This document shows, one piece after another, positions 33,401 through 41,515 of a stretch of 64,000 bases of DNA (its first letter is position 1; each line of letters opens with the position of its first letter). The notes below the pieces were generated by a model, which saw only the letters and a list, made by a program, of their open reading frames with translations, did not search any database and had not been told where the DNA came from. The translations under genes and the position numbers were made by a program. This stretch comes from Sphingomonas kyeonggiensis (lineage in GTDB: Bacteria; Pseudomonadota; Alphaproteobacteria; Sphingomonadales; Sphingomonadaceae): assembly GCF_030812785.1 (NCBI RefSeq), contig NZ_JAUSTJ010000003.1, positions 248,001 through 312,000 of the forward strand, written 5' to 3'.

Positions 33401-34416
33401 GCGGCCTTTCGGGGCTGTTGGTGCGCGGCAAGGCCTTCGAGGAAGGCGATCAGGCCGCGTTCGTAACGATTGAGCCAGCGCGTGGCACGCGGCAAGTGGC
33501 ATCCGGCGCGCCATTCCGCCTGCGCCTCGCGATCCTTGGCGAGATCGACCAAAGCGGGATGGACATAGGATTTGCGGGCGATGGCGGGCGTGTTGCCCAG
33601 CGCCTCGGTCACCGGCTCGAGCATTGCCTTGAGGCCGACATGCTCGCCCGCCGCGGCCAGCGCGCGGAAGGCGATGACGCTGGCGCCCCAGGTGCGGAAA
33701 TGCTTGGCGGTGAAGTCCTCGCTGGTGGCCTCGCGGATATAGGCGTTGACGTCGGACGAGGTGACCGGGTGCGCCTCGCCGGCATCGTCGAGCCAGCGGA
33801 ACAGATGCTGGCCGGGCAGGTCCTGGCATTTCCGGACGAAGCGGCTGAGCGAGCCGTCGGTGATCGTCATCACGCGCAGCTTGCCCGACTTGGCGCGGAA
33901 CTGGAGGCGGAGCGTCTGGCCCTTCACCACTGCATGGCGCTTGCGCAAGGTGGTGGCGCCGAAGCTCTTGTTGGCCTGGACATATTGCTCGTTGCCGACG
34001 CGGATGCTGCCGAGATCGAGCAGGCGGACCACCGCGGCCACCGCCTTCTCCTTGCACAGGCCGCGCAGCTTCAGGTCGTGCTCGACCCGGGCGCGGAGCT
34101 TGGCGAGATGCTCGCCGAAGCTGGCGCAGCGATCATATTTCGCCGCCTCCTGCGCCTCGCGGAACCCGGTGTGATAGCGGTACTGCTTGCGGCCCTTCTC
34201 GTCATAGCCGGTCGCCTGGATATGGCCGCGCGGATCGGGGCAGAACCAGGCGTGGTGATAGGCGGGCGGCAGGCCGATCGCGTTCAGCCGGTCGATCGCG
34301 TCGCGGTCCTTGATGCGCTCGCCCTCGGCATCCCAATAGCCCCAGCCATGGCGCACCTTGCGCCGCGTGATGCCGGGTTGCTGGTCGTCGACATAGACGA
34401 TGTCGGTACTTGGCAT
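33397..34416 (-). CDS. DNA topoisomerase IB (bacterial/poxvirus type)
   Basis: The 339-residue type IB enzyme relaxes supercoils through a 3'-phosphotyrosyl link. Family features are VYVDDQQPGITRRKVRHGWGYWD, PPAYHHAWFCPDPRGHIQATGYDEKGRKQYRYH, SIRVGNEQYVQANKSFGATTL, the catalytic KHFRTWGASV, and the active Tyr in TPAIARKSYVHPALVD near residue 290. GAGGAGG precedes the ATG and decides the start. The stop overlaps the mscS start. It diverges from a PfpI-like gene. Confidence 0.95.
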   Translation of the reverse strand: MPSTDIVYVDDQQPGITRRKVRHGWGYWDAEGERIKDRDAIDRLNAIGLPPAYHHAWFCPDPRGHIQATGYDEKGRKQYRYHTGFREAQEAAKYDRCASFGEHLAKLRARVEHDLKLRGLCKEKAVAAVVRLLDLGSIRVGNEQYVQANKSFGATTLRKRHAVVKGQTLRLQFRAKSGKLRVMTITDGSLSRFVRKCQDLPGQHLFRWLDDAGEAHPVTSSDVNAYIREATSEDFTAKHFRTWGASVIAFRALAAAGEHVGLKAMLEPVTEALGNTPAIARKSYVHPALVDLAKDREAQAEWRAGCHLPRATRWLNRYERGLIAFLEGLAAHQQPRKAA

Positions 34417-34516
34417 GGGCCTCCTCGCTATGGCCCGGTCAATGCGCAGACCATCGCTTCGTTCCGGAACCGGGCGGTGGGCGGCCGGTTCAGCGGGAGC
34501 AACCGAGGAGCTTGCC

Positions 34517-35068
34517 ATGACCGATCTCTCTCATGTCCGCGTGCTGATGATGGCGACCAACGGCTTCGAGCAGGACGAGCTGATGCTGCCTCGCCAGGCG
34601 CTGATCGACGCCGGCGCGCAGGTGACGCTCGCGGCGCTCGATACCAGGCCGATCACCGGCGAGAAGGGGGGCGAGAAGGGCGAGAGCATCACACCGGACA
34701 CCACGATCGACGAGGTCGATACCGACAATTACGACGCGCTGGTGCTGCCCGGCGGGGTGACCAATCCGGACAGACTGCGGATGAACGAGCGGGCGGTGGA
34801 GATCGTCGGCGAGTTCATGGACGACGAGAAGATCGTCGCCGCGATCTGCCATGCGCCCTGGCTGCTGGTGGAGGCCGATGTGGTCGAGGGGCGCGAGGTG
34901 ACCGGCTGGCCTTCGGTGCGCACCGACCTGGAGAATGCCGGCGCCGAAGTGATCGACCGCGAAGTGGTGATCGACGAGAACCTCATCACCAGCCGCAAGC
35001 CCGACGATATCCCGGCGTTCAACCGCGCGGTGATCGAAGCGCTGGCGAAGGTGCCGGCGGAGGCTTGA
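34517..35068 (+). CDS. PfpI/DJ-1 superfamily protein (class I glutamine amidotransferase-like)
   Basis: The 183-residue protein has MMATNGFEQDELMLPRQALIDAGA with the conserved Glu, VLPGGVTNPDRLRM, and the nucleophile elbow AAICHAPWLLVEA with Cys near residue 112. GWPSVRTDLENAGAEVID is typical of PfpI/YhbO-type stress proteins. Members act as protein or nucleotide deglycases, chaperones or peptidases; which applies cannot be told. GAGGAG precedes the ATG. Its stop abuts the stop of the convergent acyltransferase with no base between. Confidence 0.9.
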   Translation: MTDLSHVRVLMMATNGFEQDELMLPRQALIDAGAQVTLAALDTRPITGEKGGEKGESITPDTTIDEVDTDNYDALVLPGGVTNPDRLRMNERAVEIVGEFMDDEKIVAAICHAPWLLVEADVVEGREVTGWPSVRTDLENAGAEVIDREVVIDENLITSRKPDDIPAFNRAVIEALAKVPAEA

Positions 35069-36211
35069 TCATTCCCCTTCCGCTTGCGGGAGGGGGTGTC
35101 CTTCCCCGACATTGCGTTTCGACAGCCCCTCCCCCTGCTCCTCCCGCAAGCGGAAGGGGAGTCTTAGGGTGTTGATCCACCTTTGCGCCGGGCGTTCGAC
35201 CAGATGGTAGAGCGCCACCGAGGCGAGCAACACCAGGGCGAAAAAGGCGAAGGCAGTGGCCAGCCCGATTTCGCCATTGCCCTGGACGAAGACGAGCTTG
35301 AACAGCTTCCACAACAGCATGTGCGACAGATAGGTCGCGAAGCTGATCATGCCGAGATAGTGGAGCCAGCGCGCGCCGAGCGGATTGCGCGGCCCGTCGG
35401 TGAGCGCGAAGGCGAGGAGCAGCGCGGCGAAAGCGGTGGGCGCGGCGGCGGTCTCGGGCACGCCGGCCAGTGGCGCGAGGGCGAGCGCTGCGATGCCGGT
35501 CAGCGCGGCGAGGAGTGCCGGCAGCCGGGGCGCGGCCCGCCAGCGTTCCCACAGCGCCCAGACTGCGGTGCCGATGCTGAACTCCACCAGGCAGCGGACC
35601 ATTCCGAAATGCGCAACGTCCTGATTGAGAAACAGCGCGCTGCGATTCTCCATCACCCGGGCGAGCAGGGCGGCGGCGGCGAGGATCGCGGCGGCGATCC
35701 CCCAGCTCGGCACGCGTCGCCAGTCGATGACGGCCACCATCGCCGGAAACAGGAGATAGGCGGCGAACTCTGCCGAGATAGACCAGGCCGGGTCGTTCCA
35801 TTTGAGCGTGTGCTCGAAGCCCCAGGCCTGGATCAGGAAGATATGGGCCGGGAGGGCCGAGCCGGGGAATTGGGGATCGCCATGCCCGGCATAGGCCAGT
35901 GCCAGTGCCAATATTGCAGCGCATCCCAGCATGAAGAGATGGAGCGGCCAGATGCGGGCGACCCGCTTCTTCAGGAAATCGGGCACCGCACGCCAACCCT
36001 GTGCCTGCAGGCGATCGGACCAGGTGAGCGCGATCACGAATCCGGAGAGCAGGAAGAAGAAGTCGACCGCCAGATACCCCTTGCTGAACAGGGTGCGGAA
36101 TTCGGGCGAGAGCCCTTCCAGCGAATTGCGGACATGGAAGGCGACCACATACCAGGCGGCGATGCCGCGCAGCGAGGTGAGGCTACGGAGTTCGGGCCGG
36201 GCCTTGCTCAT
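35069..36211 (-). CDS. Acyltransferase 3 family membrane protein (O-acetyltransferase)
   Basis: The 380-residue protein has RSLTSLRGIAAWYVVAFHV with the family Arg and His, LAVDFFFLLSGFVI, about ten membrane helices and HYLGMISFATYLSHMLLWKLFK. It probably acetylates exopolysaccharide at the inner membrane. The start overlaps the O-ligase stop (ATGA). The last 27 or so codons lie in a palindromic repeat (35072-35160), so the tail after WINTLRLP is repeat-derived and not part of the domain. Confidence 0.9.
   Translation of the reverse strand: MSKARPELRSLTSLRGIAAWYVVAFHVRNSLEGLSPEFRTLFSKGYLAVDFFFLLSGFVIALTWSDRLQAQGWRAVPDFLKKRVARIWPLHLFMLGCAAILALALAYAGHGDPQFPGSALPAHIFLIQAWGFEHTLKWNDPAWSISAEFAAYLLFPAMVAVIDWRRVPSWGIAAAILAAAALLARVMENRSALFLNQDVAHFGMVRCLVEFSIGTAVWALWERWRAAPRLPALLAALTGIAALALAPLAGVPETAAAPTAFAALLLAFALTDGPRNPLGARWLHYLGMISFATYLSHMLLWKLFKLVFVQGNGEIGLATAFAFFALVLLASVALYHLVERPAQRWINTLRLPFRLREEQGEGLSKRNVGEGHPLPQAEGE
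35072..35160. repeat. Palindromic repeat, family D, inside the acyltransferase C-terminus
   Basis: TTCCCCTTCCGCTTGCGGGA at 35072 pairs with TCCCGCAAGCGGAAGGGG ending at 35160, with a 46-base centre including CCCCTCCCCC. The stem is over 20 bp long. It is read through by the acyltransferase frame and could form a terminator for both convergent genes. Confidence 0.85.
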
Positions 36212-37560
36212 GCCAGCGCCGGCCTCTCGCGGCGCAGCGGGCGCCAGGCGGATTCCTCGCGCTTGCGGGCCATATAGGTGTCGAGCCCGATCTGGGCGCC
36301 GATCAGCATGTAGACGAAGGGCTGGAAGGCGATGGCGATGAAGGTGGCGCCGAGCATGTAGACGATGTGCGCGGTCTGCAGCGCCGAGGCGAGCGGGGCG
36401 ACCCATTCCTGGCCGGGATCGGGCTTCCGGTAGCGCTGGCGCAGCACCTCCATGCGGAAGATGCCGAGGATGTTGATGAGCAGCCACAGCGCCAGGCCGG
36501 GATAGCCCTGCTCGCCGAGCATCTCGAAATAGGCGCTGTGATAGGCGCGGGCGCTGTCGACCTCGAGGCTGCGGTCGATCTTCTGCTGGCCGGCGCCTTC
36601 GCCTTCGACCGCGACCTTCTCGTAGCGGATCTTGTTCTGGCGATAGGCCTCGAAGCCGCCGCCCATCGGATGGGCCTTGGCGTAGTCCATCGTCCATTGC
36701 CACACGGCGAGGCGGGTGGAGGCCGAGGCGTCTGCCTTGTAGGTCTTGATCGTCCCCATCCGCTCGGTGAACGAGCTGGGCAGGAAGGGCACGGCGGCGA
36801 GGCCGAGACAGCCGAGCGCGGTGAGGTAGACCAGCTTGCGCTTGGCATCGCGGATCATCAGCAGCGCGACCAGCCCGATGCAGAGCAGGCCCGTGCGCGT
36901 CGAGGTGCCGACCGGGATCAGCAGGCAGGCGAAGATCAGCGCGAGGCAGAAGCACTTCACCTTCCAGTCGGGCGGGAAGATCGTGCCGAAGCGCATGAAC
37001 CAGACGATCAGCGGGATGATCGCGATCGCCACGGTGGAGATGGTCGAGCCTTCGTACAGGCCGGAATTGTTGGCGACCATCAGGTTGAGCTCGCCATAGC
37101 CGCCGCCCGAGCCGAGCGTCTTGATCCCGCCGACGATGATGATCGACGAGGCGGACAGGATCATGAAGAGCAGCAGGCTCTCGATGCGCAGCTTGGTGCG
37201 GAGCGTCAGCGGCAGGAAGGCGGCGAAGGCGAGCGCCTTCCACACCCAGTCCCACTTGTCCAAGGCCTCGACTTTGAAGTCGGCATTGAGCGTGGTGTAG
37301 AAGCAATAGCCGAGCAGGGCGACGATCATCAGCTGGCGCGGGGCGACGCGGACGTCCTTCTTGTCGTCCATCGCCAGCCAGCCGAGCACCGAAAGGCCCA
37401 CCGCGATCAGCGAGATCGGCACCGAGTTGAGCAGGAGGTAGGTCAGCCGCTGCGGCGAGACGATGTCGATATAGGCATAGACCAGCACGAAGATGAACGG
37501 CTTGCGGAAGCCCATCCCGAAAAAGGCCAGCAGGAAGGCGACGAAGACGAGATCACGCAC
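36208..37560 (-). CDS. Putative O-glycosylation ligase / O-antigen-ligase-like protein, exosortase-A-associated
   Basis: The 450-residue protein has about eleven membrane helices and begins (GTG start) RDLVFVAFLLAFFGMGFRKPFIFVLVYAYIDIVSPQR, the signature of TIGR03097. GTSTRTGLLC and YHSAYFEMLGEQGYPGLALWLLIN belong to the Wzy/WaaL-type ligase region, the latter with the conserved His. It may join or polymerise polysaccharide or glycan repeat units. The GTG overlaps a 50-residue frame by eight bases, and the stop overlaps the acyltransferase start. Confidence 0.9.
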   Translation of the reverse strand: MRDLVFVAFLLAFFGMGFRKPFIFVLVYAYIDIVSPQRLTYLLLNSVPISLIAVGLSVLGWLAMDDKKDVRVAPRQLMIVALLGYCFYTTLNADFKVEALDKWDWVWKALAFAAFLPLTLRTKLRIESLLLFMILSASSIIIVGGIKTLGSGGGYGELNLMVANNSGLYEGSTISTVAIAIIPLIVWFMRFGTIFPPDWKVKCFCLALIFACLLIPVGTSTRTGLLCIGLVALLMIRDAKRKLVYLTALGCLGLAAVPFLPSSFTERMGTIKTYKADASASTRLAVWQWTMDYAKAHPMGGGFEAYRQNKIRYEKVAVEGEGAGQQKIDRSLEVDSARAYHSAYFEMLGEQGYPGLALWLLINILGIFRMEVLRQRYRKPDPGQEWVAPLASALQTAHIVYMLGATFIAIAFQPFVYMLIGAQIGLDTYMARKREESAWRPLRRERPALA

Positions 37561-37705
37561 CGGGCTTGCCCCATCGGCTGGGCTTGGCCTTGGAGGGCTG
37601 GTCGTTGGGGCCGGGTTCGTGGTCGAGATCGGGGCGGCGCAGCAGCAGGAAGGCCGCGAGCAGCATCAGCCCGTGCGAGATCGCGAGCGATAGATTGTCG
37701 ATCAT
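37553..37705 (-). CDS. Small membrane peptide between glycosyltransferase and ligase genes
   Basis: The 50-residue frame reads MIDNLSLAISHGLMLLAAFLLL, one helix, then a charged tail RRPDLDHEPGPNDQPSKAKPS. It overlaps the ligase start by eight bases, and an AGGAG lies 12 bases upstream. The hydrophobic/charged pattern and tight coupling suggest a real gene. I know no family for it. Confidence 0.5.
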   Translation of the reverse strand: MIDNLSLAISHGLMLLAAFLLLRRPDLDHEPGPNDQPSKAKPSRWGKPGA

Positions 37706-37792
37706 GGGCCCGTTGCCGCTCCTGCTTGTGGGGACGGCATAGCGGGATGCGGTTGACGCGGCGTTAAGTGCTCCCGTGCCAATGGGGAGCCC

Positions 37793-39037
37793 ATGCGGAT
37801 TCTCCACATCCTCGATCACGGCCTGCCGCTGCACAGCGGCTATACCTTCCGGACGCGTGCGATCCTGAAGGCGCAGATGGCGCGCGGCTGGGAAGTCGCC
37901 GCGGTGACCAGTCCGCGCCACGGCAAGTTCGACACCGACGAGGAGACGATCGACGGCATCCGCTTCTATCGGACGCCGCGGGTCAATTCCGGGCCGCCGG
38001 TGATCGGCGAGCTGCGCGAGGTCTCGGCATTCGCGAAGCGGATCGAGGCGGTGGCGCGGCAGTGGAAGCCCGATGTGCTGCATGCCCATTCGCCGGTGCT
38101 CGGTGCGATGGCGGCGCAGCGGGTGGCGAACCGGCTCGGGCTGCCGCTGATGTACGAGATCCGTGCATTCTGGGAAGACGCCGCGGTGGGCAACGGCACA
38201 GGCACCGAGGGCAGCTGGAAATACCGGGCGACGCGCTGGCTGGAGACGCGGGCGGTGCGCAGGGCCGATGCCGTGGCGGTGATCTGCGAGGGGCTGAAGG
38301 GCGACCTGGTGGCGCGGGGCGGGATCGATGCGGGCAAGATCATGATCTCGCCCAATGGCGTCGACCTGGGCCTGTTCGGCGAGCCCTTGCCGCATGACAC
38401 GGCGCTGGCGAAGGGGCTGGGCATCGAGGGCGCCGAGACGATCGGCTTCATCGGCAGCTTCTACGATTATGAGGGGCTGGACGTGCTGATCGAGGCGATG
38501 CCGGGGCTGGTCGCCCTGCGCCCCAAGATGCACCTCGTCCTGGTCGGCGGCGGCCCCTGCGACGCCACGCTGATGGCCCAGGCAGCGGCATCGCCGGTGG
38601 CAAACCGTATCCACTTCGTCGGCCGCGTGCCACACCAGCAAGTCGAGCGCTATTACAGCGTGATCGACGTCCTCGTTTATCCGCGCAAGCATATGCGCCT
38701 CACCGACCTGGTGACGCCGCTCAAGCCGCTGGAGGCCATGGCGCAGCGCCGGCTGGTCGCCGCCTCCGATGTGGGCGGGCATCGCGAGCTGATCCGCGAC
38801 GGCGACACCGGAACGCTGTTCGCTCCCGACAGCCCCGCGGCCCTGGCCGAATCGGTCGCCAGGCTGTTCGCCGAGCGCGAGGGCTGGGACGCACGGCGCG
38901 AGCGCGGCCGGGCATTCGTCGAGACCGAGCGCAGCTGGGCGACAAATGTCGGCCGTTATGACTCCGTTTACCAAAGACTCGCCAAAATCGGGGCCATGGA
39001 AGACTCATGGTCGCACACGTCCGTGGTGAGCGCATGA
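37793..39037 (+). CDS. Glycosyltransferase, exosortase-A-associated (TIGR04063 type)
   Basis: The 414-residue GT-B enzyme (GT4) opens MRILHILDHGLPLHSGYTFRTRAILKAQ, the signature of the PEP-CTERM/exosortase-A-linked family. VLHAHSPVLGAMAA, EGSWKYRATRWLE, ISPNGVD near residue 185, IGFIGSFYDYEGLDVLIEAMP and the donor-binding PLKPLEAMAQRRLVAASDVGGHRELI complete it. It builds an extracellular polysaccharide with the divergent ligase and acyltransferase. Its stop overlaps the next start (ATGA). Confidence 0.94.
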   Translation: MRILHILDHGLPLHSGYTFRTRAILKAQMARGWEVAAVTSPRHGKFDTDEETIDGIRFYRTPRVNSGPPVIGELREVSAFAKRIEAVARQWKPDVLHAHSPVLGAMAAQRVANRLGLPLMYEIRAFWEDAAVGNGTGTEGSWKYRATRWLETRAVRRADAVAVICEGLKGDLVARGGIDAGKIMISPNGVDLGLFGEPLPHDTALAKGLGIEGAETIGFIGSFYDYEGLDVLIEAMPGLVALRPKMHLVLVGGGPCDATLMAQAAASPVANRIHFVGRVPHQQVERYYSVIDVLVYPRKHMRLTDLVTPLKPLEAMAQRRLVAASDVGGHRELIRDGDTGTLFAPDSPAALAESVARLFAEREGWDARRERGRAFVETERSWATNVGRYDSVYQRLAKIGAMEDSWSHTSVVSA

Positions 39038-40113
39038 ACCTGCCGCTGGCGCCCTTGATCGCCGCGGTCGCGGGTGGCCTCGCTGCGCTTGGCGTGGCGA
39101 TGATCCCCGTGCCCGCGCTCGAGGCGCTGGTGATGGATTCCGGTCTTCCTTCCGTTCTCGCAATGGCCGAGCCGCCGCTGGGCACCACAGCCCGGCTCGC
39201 CGTGGCGCTGGGTGCCGGCGCGTTCGTCGGCGCCTTCATGTGGCTCTCGGCCTTCATCCTGCTAGGCTCGCGCGGGCTGACCATCGGCGAATCGGTCGAG
39301 GCGGAGAGCGATCCCGAGCAGGTGCCGCTGCCGGTGCTGCGCCGCGCCGATGCGCATCCCGACGCGCCGCCGCGCCCGCCCTTGCTCGCCACCCGCGACC
39401 TGGGCCGGCCGTTCCTTGAGGTCCGTGCCGCCGTGCCGGTGGCCGAGCCCGAGGAGGAGCGCGTCGACTTCGACGCGATCTTCCCGCCGCGCGCGATCAC
39501 GCCGCCCAAGGCGCCGGAGCCGGTGGTCGTGATGGCGCCCGAGCCCGTGGTCGAGCTGCCCGCGCCGGTGGTGGTCGCTGCGCCCGAGCCGGTGGTCGAG
39601 GCGCCCAAAGTACACGAAGTACACGCCGAAGCGGTGTTCGAGCTCGAGCCCGAGGCGCCGGAAGTTCACAAAGTTCACGACCTCCACGCGCGCGAGGCCC
39701 AGCCGCTCGTCGAGCAGGAGCTGCCGGTCGATCTCGGCCAGCCGCTCTCGGCCTTCGACCCGCAGGCGATCCCGGTGGTGCCCAAGCCCGCGCCGGTGCC
39801 GCTCGCGCCGCTGCGCCGCCAGCCGCGCCCGTCGATCTTCGACGAGAGCGAGCGCTTCGAGATATTCGAGCTGACCCCGCCGCCGCGCCGGCACGTGCCC
39901 GAGCCGCTGGCCGAGGCGCCCGCCGCCCCGCCGCGCGAGCGGATCGTGCGGCCGGAGACCGATGCCTCGATCCACGCGCTGCTCGAACGTCTCGAGCGCG
40001 GCGTGGCCGACAAGCAGATCGCAGCGACCTCGCGGGCGGCGGCCAAGGCGCAGGAGCGCGGGCTGGAGGAAGCCCTGGTCACCCTGCGCAACCTGGCGCG
40101 GCGCACGGCCTGA
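39034..40113 (+). CDS. Proline/valine-rich membrane-anchored protein of unknown function
   Basis: The 359-residue product has two N-terminal membrane helices (LAPLIAAVAGGLAALGVAMIP and LAVALGAGAFVGAFMWLSAFILL). A long low-complexity region of Pro, Glu, Val and Ala follows, then a short C-terminal helix (SIHALLERLERGVADKQ to LRNLARRTA). Inside is a VH-x-VH repeat (KVHEVHAEA, then EVHKVHDLHA), encoded by a 9-base DNA repeat. It is coupled to the glycosyltransferase, so a scaffold in polysaccharide export is imaginable, though no family is recognised. Confidence 0.75.
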   Translation: MNLPLAPLIAAVAGGLAALGVAMIPVPALEALVMDSGLPSVLAMAEPPLGTTARLAVALGAGAFVGAFMWLSAFILLGSRGLTIGESVEAESDPEQVPLPVLRRADAHPDAPPRPPLLATRDLGRPFLEVRAAVPVAEPEEERVDFDAIFPPRAITPPKAPEPVVVMAPEPVVELPAPVVVAAPEPVVEAPKVHEVHAEAVFELEPEAPEVHKVHDLHAREAQPLVEQELPVDLGQPLSAFDPQAIPVVPKPAPVPLAPLRRQPRPSIFDESERFEIFELTPPPRRHVPEPLAEAPAAPPRERIVRPETDASIHALLERLERGVADKQIAATSRAAAKAQERGLEEALVTLRNLARRTA

Positions 40114-40135
40114 TTCCCTTCCGGCTGCTTGTGCC

Positions 40136-40233
40136 TTTCCCCGGCGAAGGCCGGGGCCCAGACTAAGCGTGTGCGCGAAGACGCGCCAAGGCGCGTGACT
40201 TTCAAGACCGGGCCCCGGCCTTCGCCGGGGAAA
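40136..40233. repeat. MITE-like hairpin repeat, family E, copy 2 (inverted orientation)
   Basis: The terminal inverted repeats are the same as at 10519-10618, but the internal core (GCGCGTGACTTTCAAGAC) is read on the other strand. It lies in the convergent gap between two genes and may end both transcripts. Confidence 0.92.
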
Positions 40234-40248
40234 GAAGAGGGCGAGGAA

Positions 40249-40566
40249 TTATCGCCTTTCCTCCACGGTCAGCACCTCGAGCGATACCGCCACCCGGTCC
40301 TCCGCCCGGCGGACGTGCTCGACGGCAAGGTCGGCGACCAGGTGGCCGCGCAGGCGGATATCCGCATCGGGTAGGGCCGCGATCCAGGCGTCGAGCGCCG
40401 GGGAGGGCGGGGCGGCGAGGCTGAGCAGGTGGCGCGCGCCGTTGAAGGTGACGCTGGCCCAGCGGCGCCAGTCCGATTCGACCAGCGCCACCGGGCAGCC
40501 CGCCGCCTCCGCATGCGCCTCGAGCGCGCGGCGGAGCAGGGTCTCCGCATCGGGACCGCGGCTCAT
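40249..40566 (-). CDS. Conserved-looking small protein, unknown function, in SOS-box operon
   Basis: The 105-residue frame starts MSRGPDAETLLRRALEAHAEAAGCPVALVESDWRRWASVTFNGARHLLSL. It has no signal or membrane helix, two Trp residues and an alternating pattern suggesting a compact alpha-beta fold. Its ATG overlaps the stop of the 70-residue gene upstream, so both form one operon read away from the S24 gene. The family is unknown to me; expression may respond to DNA damage through the GTTC box. Confidence 0.65.
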   Translation of the reverse strand: MSRGPDAETLLRRALEAHAEAAGCPVALVESDWRRWASVTFNGARHLLSLAAPPSPALDAWIAALPDADIRLRGHLVADLAVEHVRRAEDRVAVSLEVLTVEERR

Positions 40567-40775
40567 CGGCCGGACCCCGGGTGCTGGGGCTGCTGCTGCG
40601 CCAGCTTGTGCGCGGCGAGGAACGCCTCGACCCGCGCGGTGATCTTCGCGCCGGGCTCGCGGCCCATGCGCAGGTCGAACACGAAGCGCGGATCGCGGAC
40701 CGCGAGCCTGCCGAATTTGGTGGGCGGCATGTCCGTCGCCCGGAGGAATTTCTCGATCTTGCGATGCACCGACAT
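40563..40775 (-). CDS. Small helical, possibly DNA-binding protein in SOS-box operon
   Basis: The 70-residue basic protein reads MSVHRKIEKFLRATDMPPTKFGRLAVRDPRFVFDLRMGREP. The pattern (helix, PTKFGR, DPRFVFDLR, GREP) is like a minimal helix-turn-helix found in many alphaproteobacteria. No effector part is present. It is the first gene of a two-gene operon, 33 bases downstream of a GTTC-N7-GTTC box. The function is inferred only. Confidence 0.65.
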   Translation of the reverse strand: MSVHRKIEKFLRATDMPPTKFGRLAVRDPRFVFDLRMGREPGAKITARVEAFLAAHKLAQQQPQHPGSGR

Positions 40776-40807
40776 CCGTTCGTCTCCCGTCCGATTCGCT
40801 GAAGATC

Positions 40808-40822
40808 GTTCTCACTTTGTTC
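40808..40822. promoter_or_regulatory. LexA (SOS) box, alphaproteobacterial type
   Basis: GTTC at 40808 and GTTC at 40819 are separated by exactly seven bases. This is the GTTC-N7-GTTC direct repeat bound by alphaproteobacterial LexA. It lies in the divergent promoter region of the S24 gene and the small operon. Confidence 0.6.
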
Positions 40823-40826
40823 CTTA

Positions 40827-40853
40827 TTTCCTACTTGTCTAGGAAAAATCCTA
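40827..40853. promoter_or_regulatory. Two interlocking palindromes before the S24 regulator gene
   Basis: TTTCCTA-N6-TAGGAAA (40827-40846) shares its right half with TAGGA-AAAA-TCCTA (40840-40853). They end 16 bases before the S24 start codon. An autoregulatory operator is likely. Confidence 0.55.
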
Positions 40854-40869
40854 TGAGTATGGAGACGTA

Positions 40870-41493
40870 ATGGAACCGGACGCGCAACGAGCCGCGCTGG
40901 AGGCGCTGATCGCGGAAAACGGCACGAGCCTTTCCGAGCTTTCGCGGCTGCTCGGGCGCAATGCGGCCTATCTCCAGCAATATCTGGTGCGGGGTACGCC
41001 GCGGCTGCTGAGCGAGGCGGACCGGGCGCTGCTCGCGCGCTATTTCGGCGTGGCCGAGGCGCGGCTGGGCGGACCCGAGCAGGAGGGGCTGGTCGAGGTG
41101 GCGCGGCTCGACGTCGGCGCGTCGGCGGGGCCGGGCGGGCTGGTCGAGGGTGAGGCGCGGCGGCGGCGCGGGGCGCAATTCTCGCCCGAGCTGCTGCGTG
41201 CGCTGGGCGTGCGGCCCGAGGCGGCGTCGATGATCCGGGTACGCGGCGATTCGATGGTGCCGACGCTGGAGGATGGCGACGAGATCCTCGTTGACCGCGA
41301 CCGGCGGCGGGTGGAGGGGCGCGGCGGGGTGTTCGTGATCCGCCTCGACGGCGAGCTGATGGTCAAGCGGCTGCGCATCGGGGTGGGCGGGATCGAAGTG
41401 ATCTCGGACAATCCGGAGTGGGAGACGCGGGTGGTGCCGACCAGGGCGCTCGACGTGGTCGGGCGGGTGGCCTGGCTGGGGCGGGCGGTTTAG
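40870..41493 (+). CDS. HTH-S24 self-cleaving transcriptional regulator (LexA-like)
   Basis: The 207-residue protein has an XRE-like N-terminal helix-turn-helix (GTSLSELSRLLGRNAAYLQQYLVRGTPR) and a C-terminal S24 peptidase domain. The catalytic pair is Ser128 in RGDSMVPTLEDGDEI and Lys166 in GELMVKRL. An Ala-Gly bond at 86-87 (ASAGPG) is the probable cleavage site. It is not LexA itself, because the N-terminus differs, but should be inactivated by RecA-filament-stimulated autocleavage. Operators and an SOS box lie directly upstream. Confidence 0.88.
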   Translation: MEPDAQRAALEALIAENGTSLSELSRLLGRNAAYLQQYLVRGTPRLLSEADRALLARYFGVAEARLGGPEQEGLVEVARLDVGASAGPGGLVEGEARRRRGAQFSPELLRALGVRPEAASMIRVRGDSMVPTLEDGDEILVDRDRRRVEGRGGVFVIRLDGELMVKRLRIGVGGIEVISDNPEWETRVVPTRALDVVGRVAWLGRAV

Positions 41494-41515
41494 CCTGCGT
41501 CACTCTAGCCTGAAT

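Noticed and set aside
40870..41493. lexA itself
   Set aside because: The N-terminus lacks the LexA winged helix; it is an XRE-like domain joined to S24, so a separate regulator.
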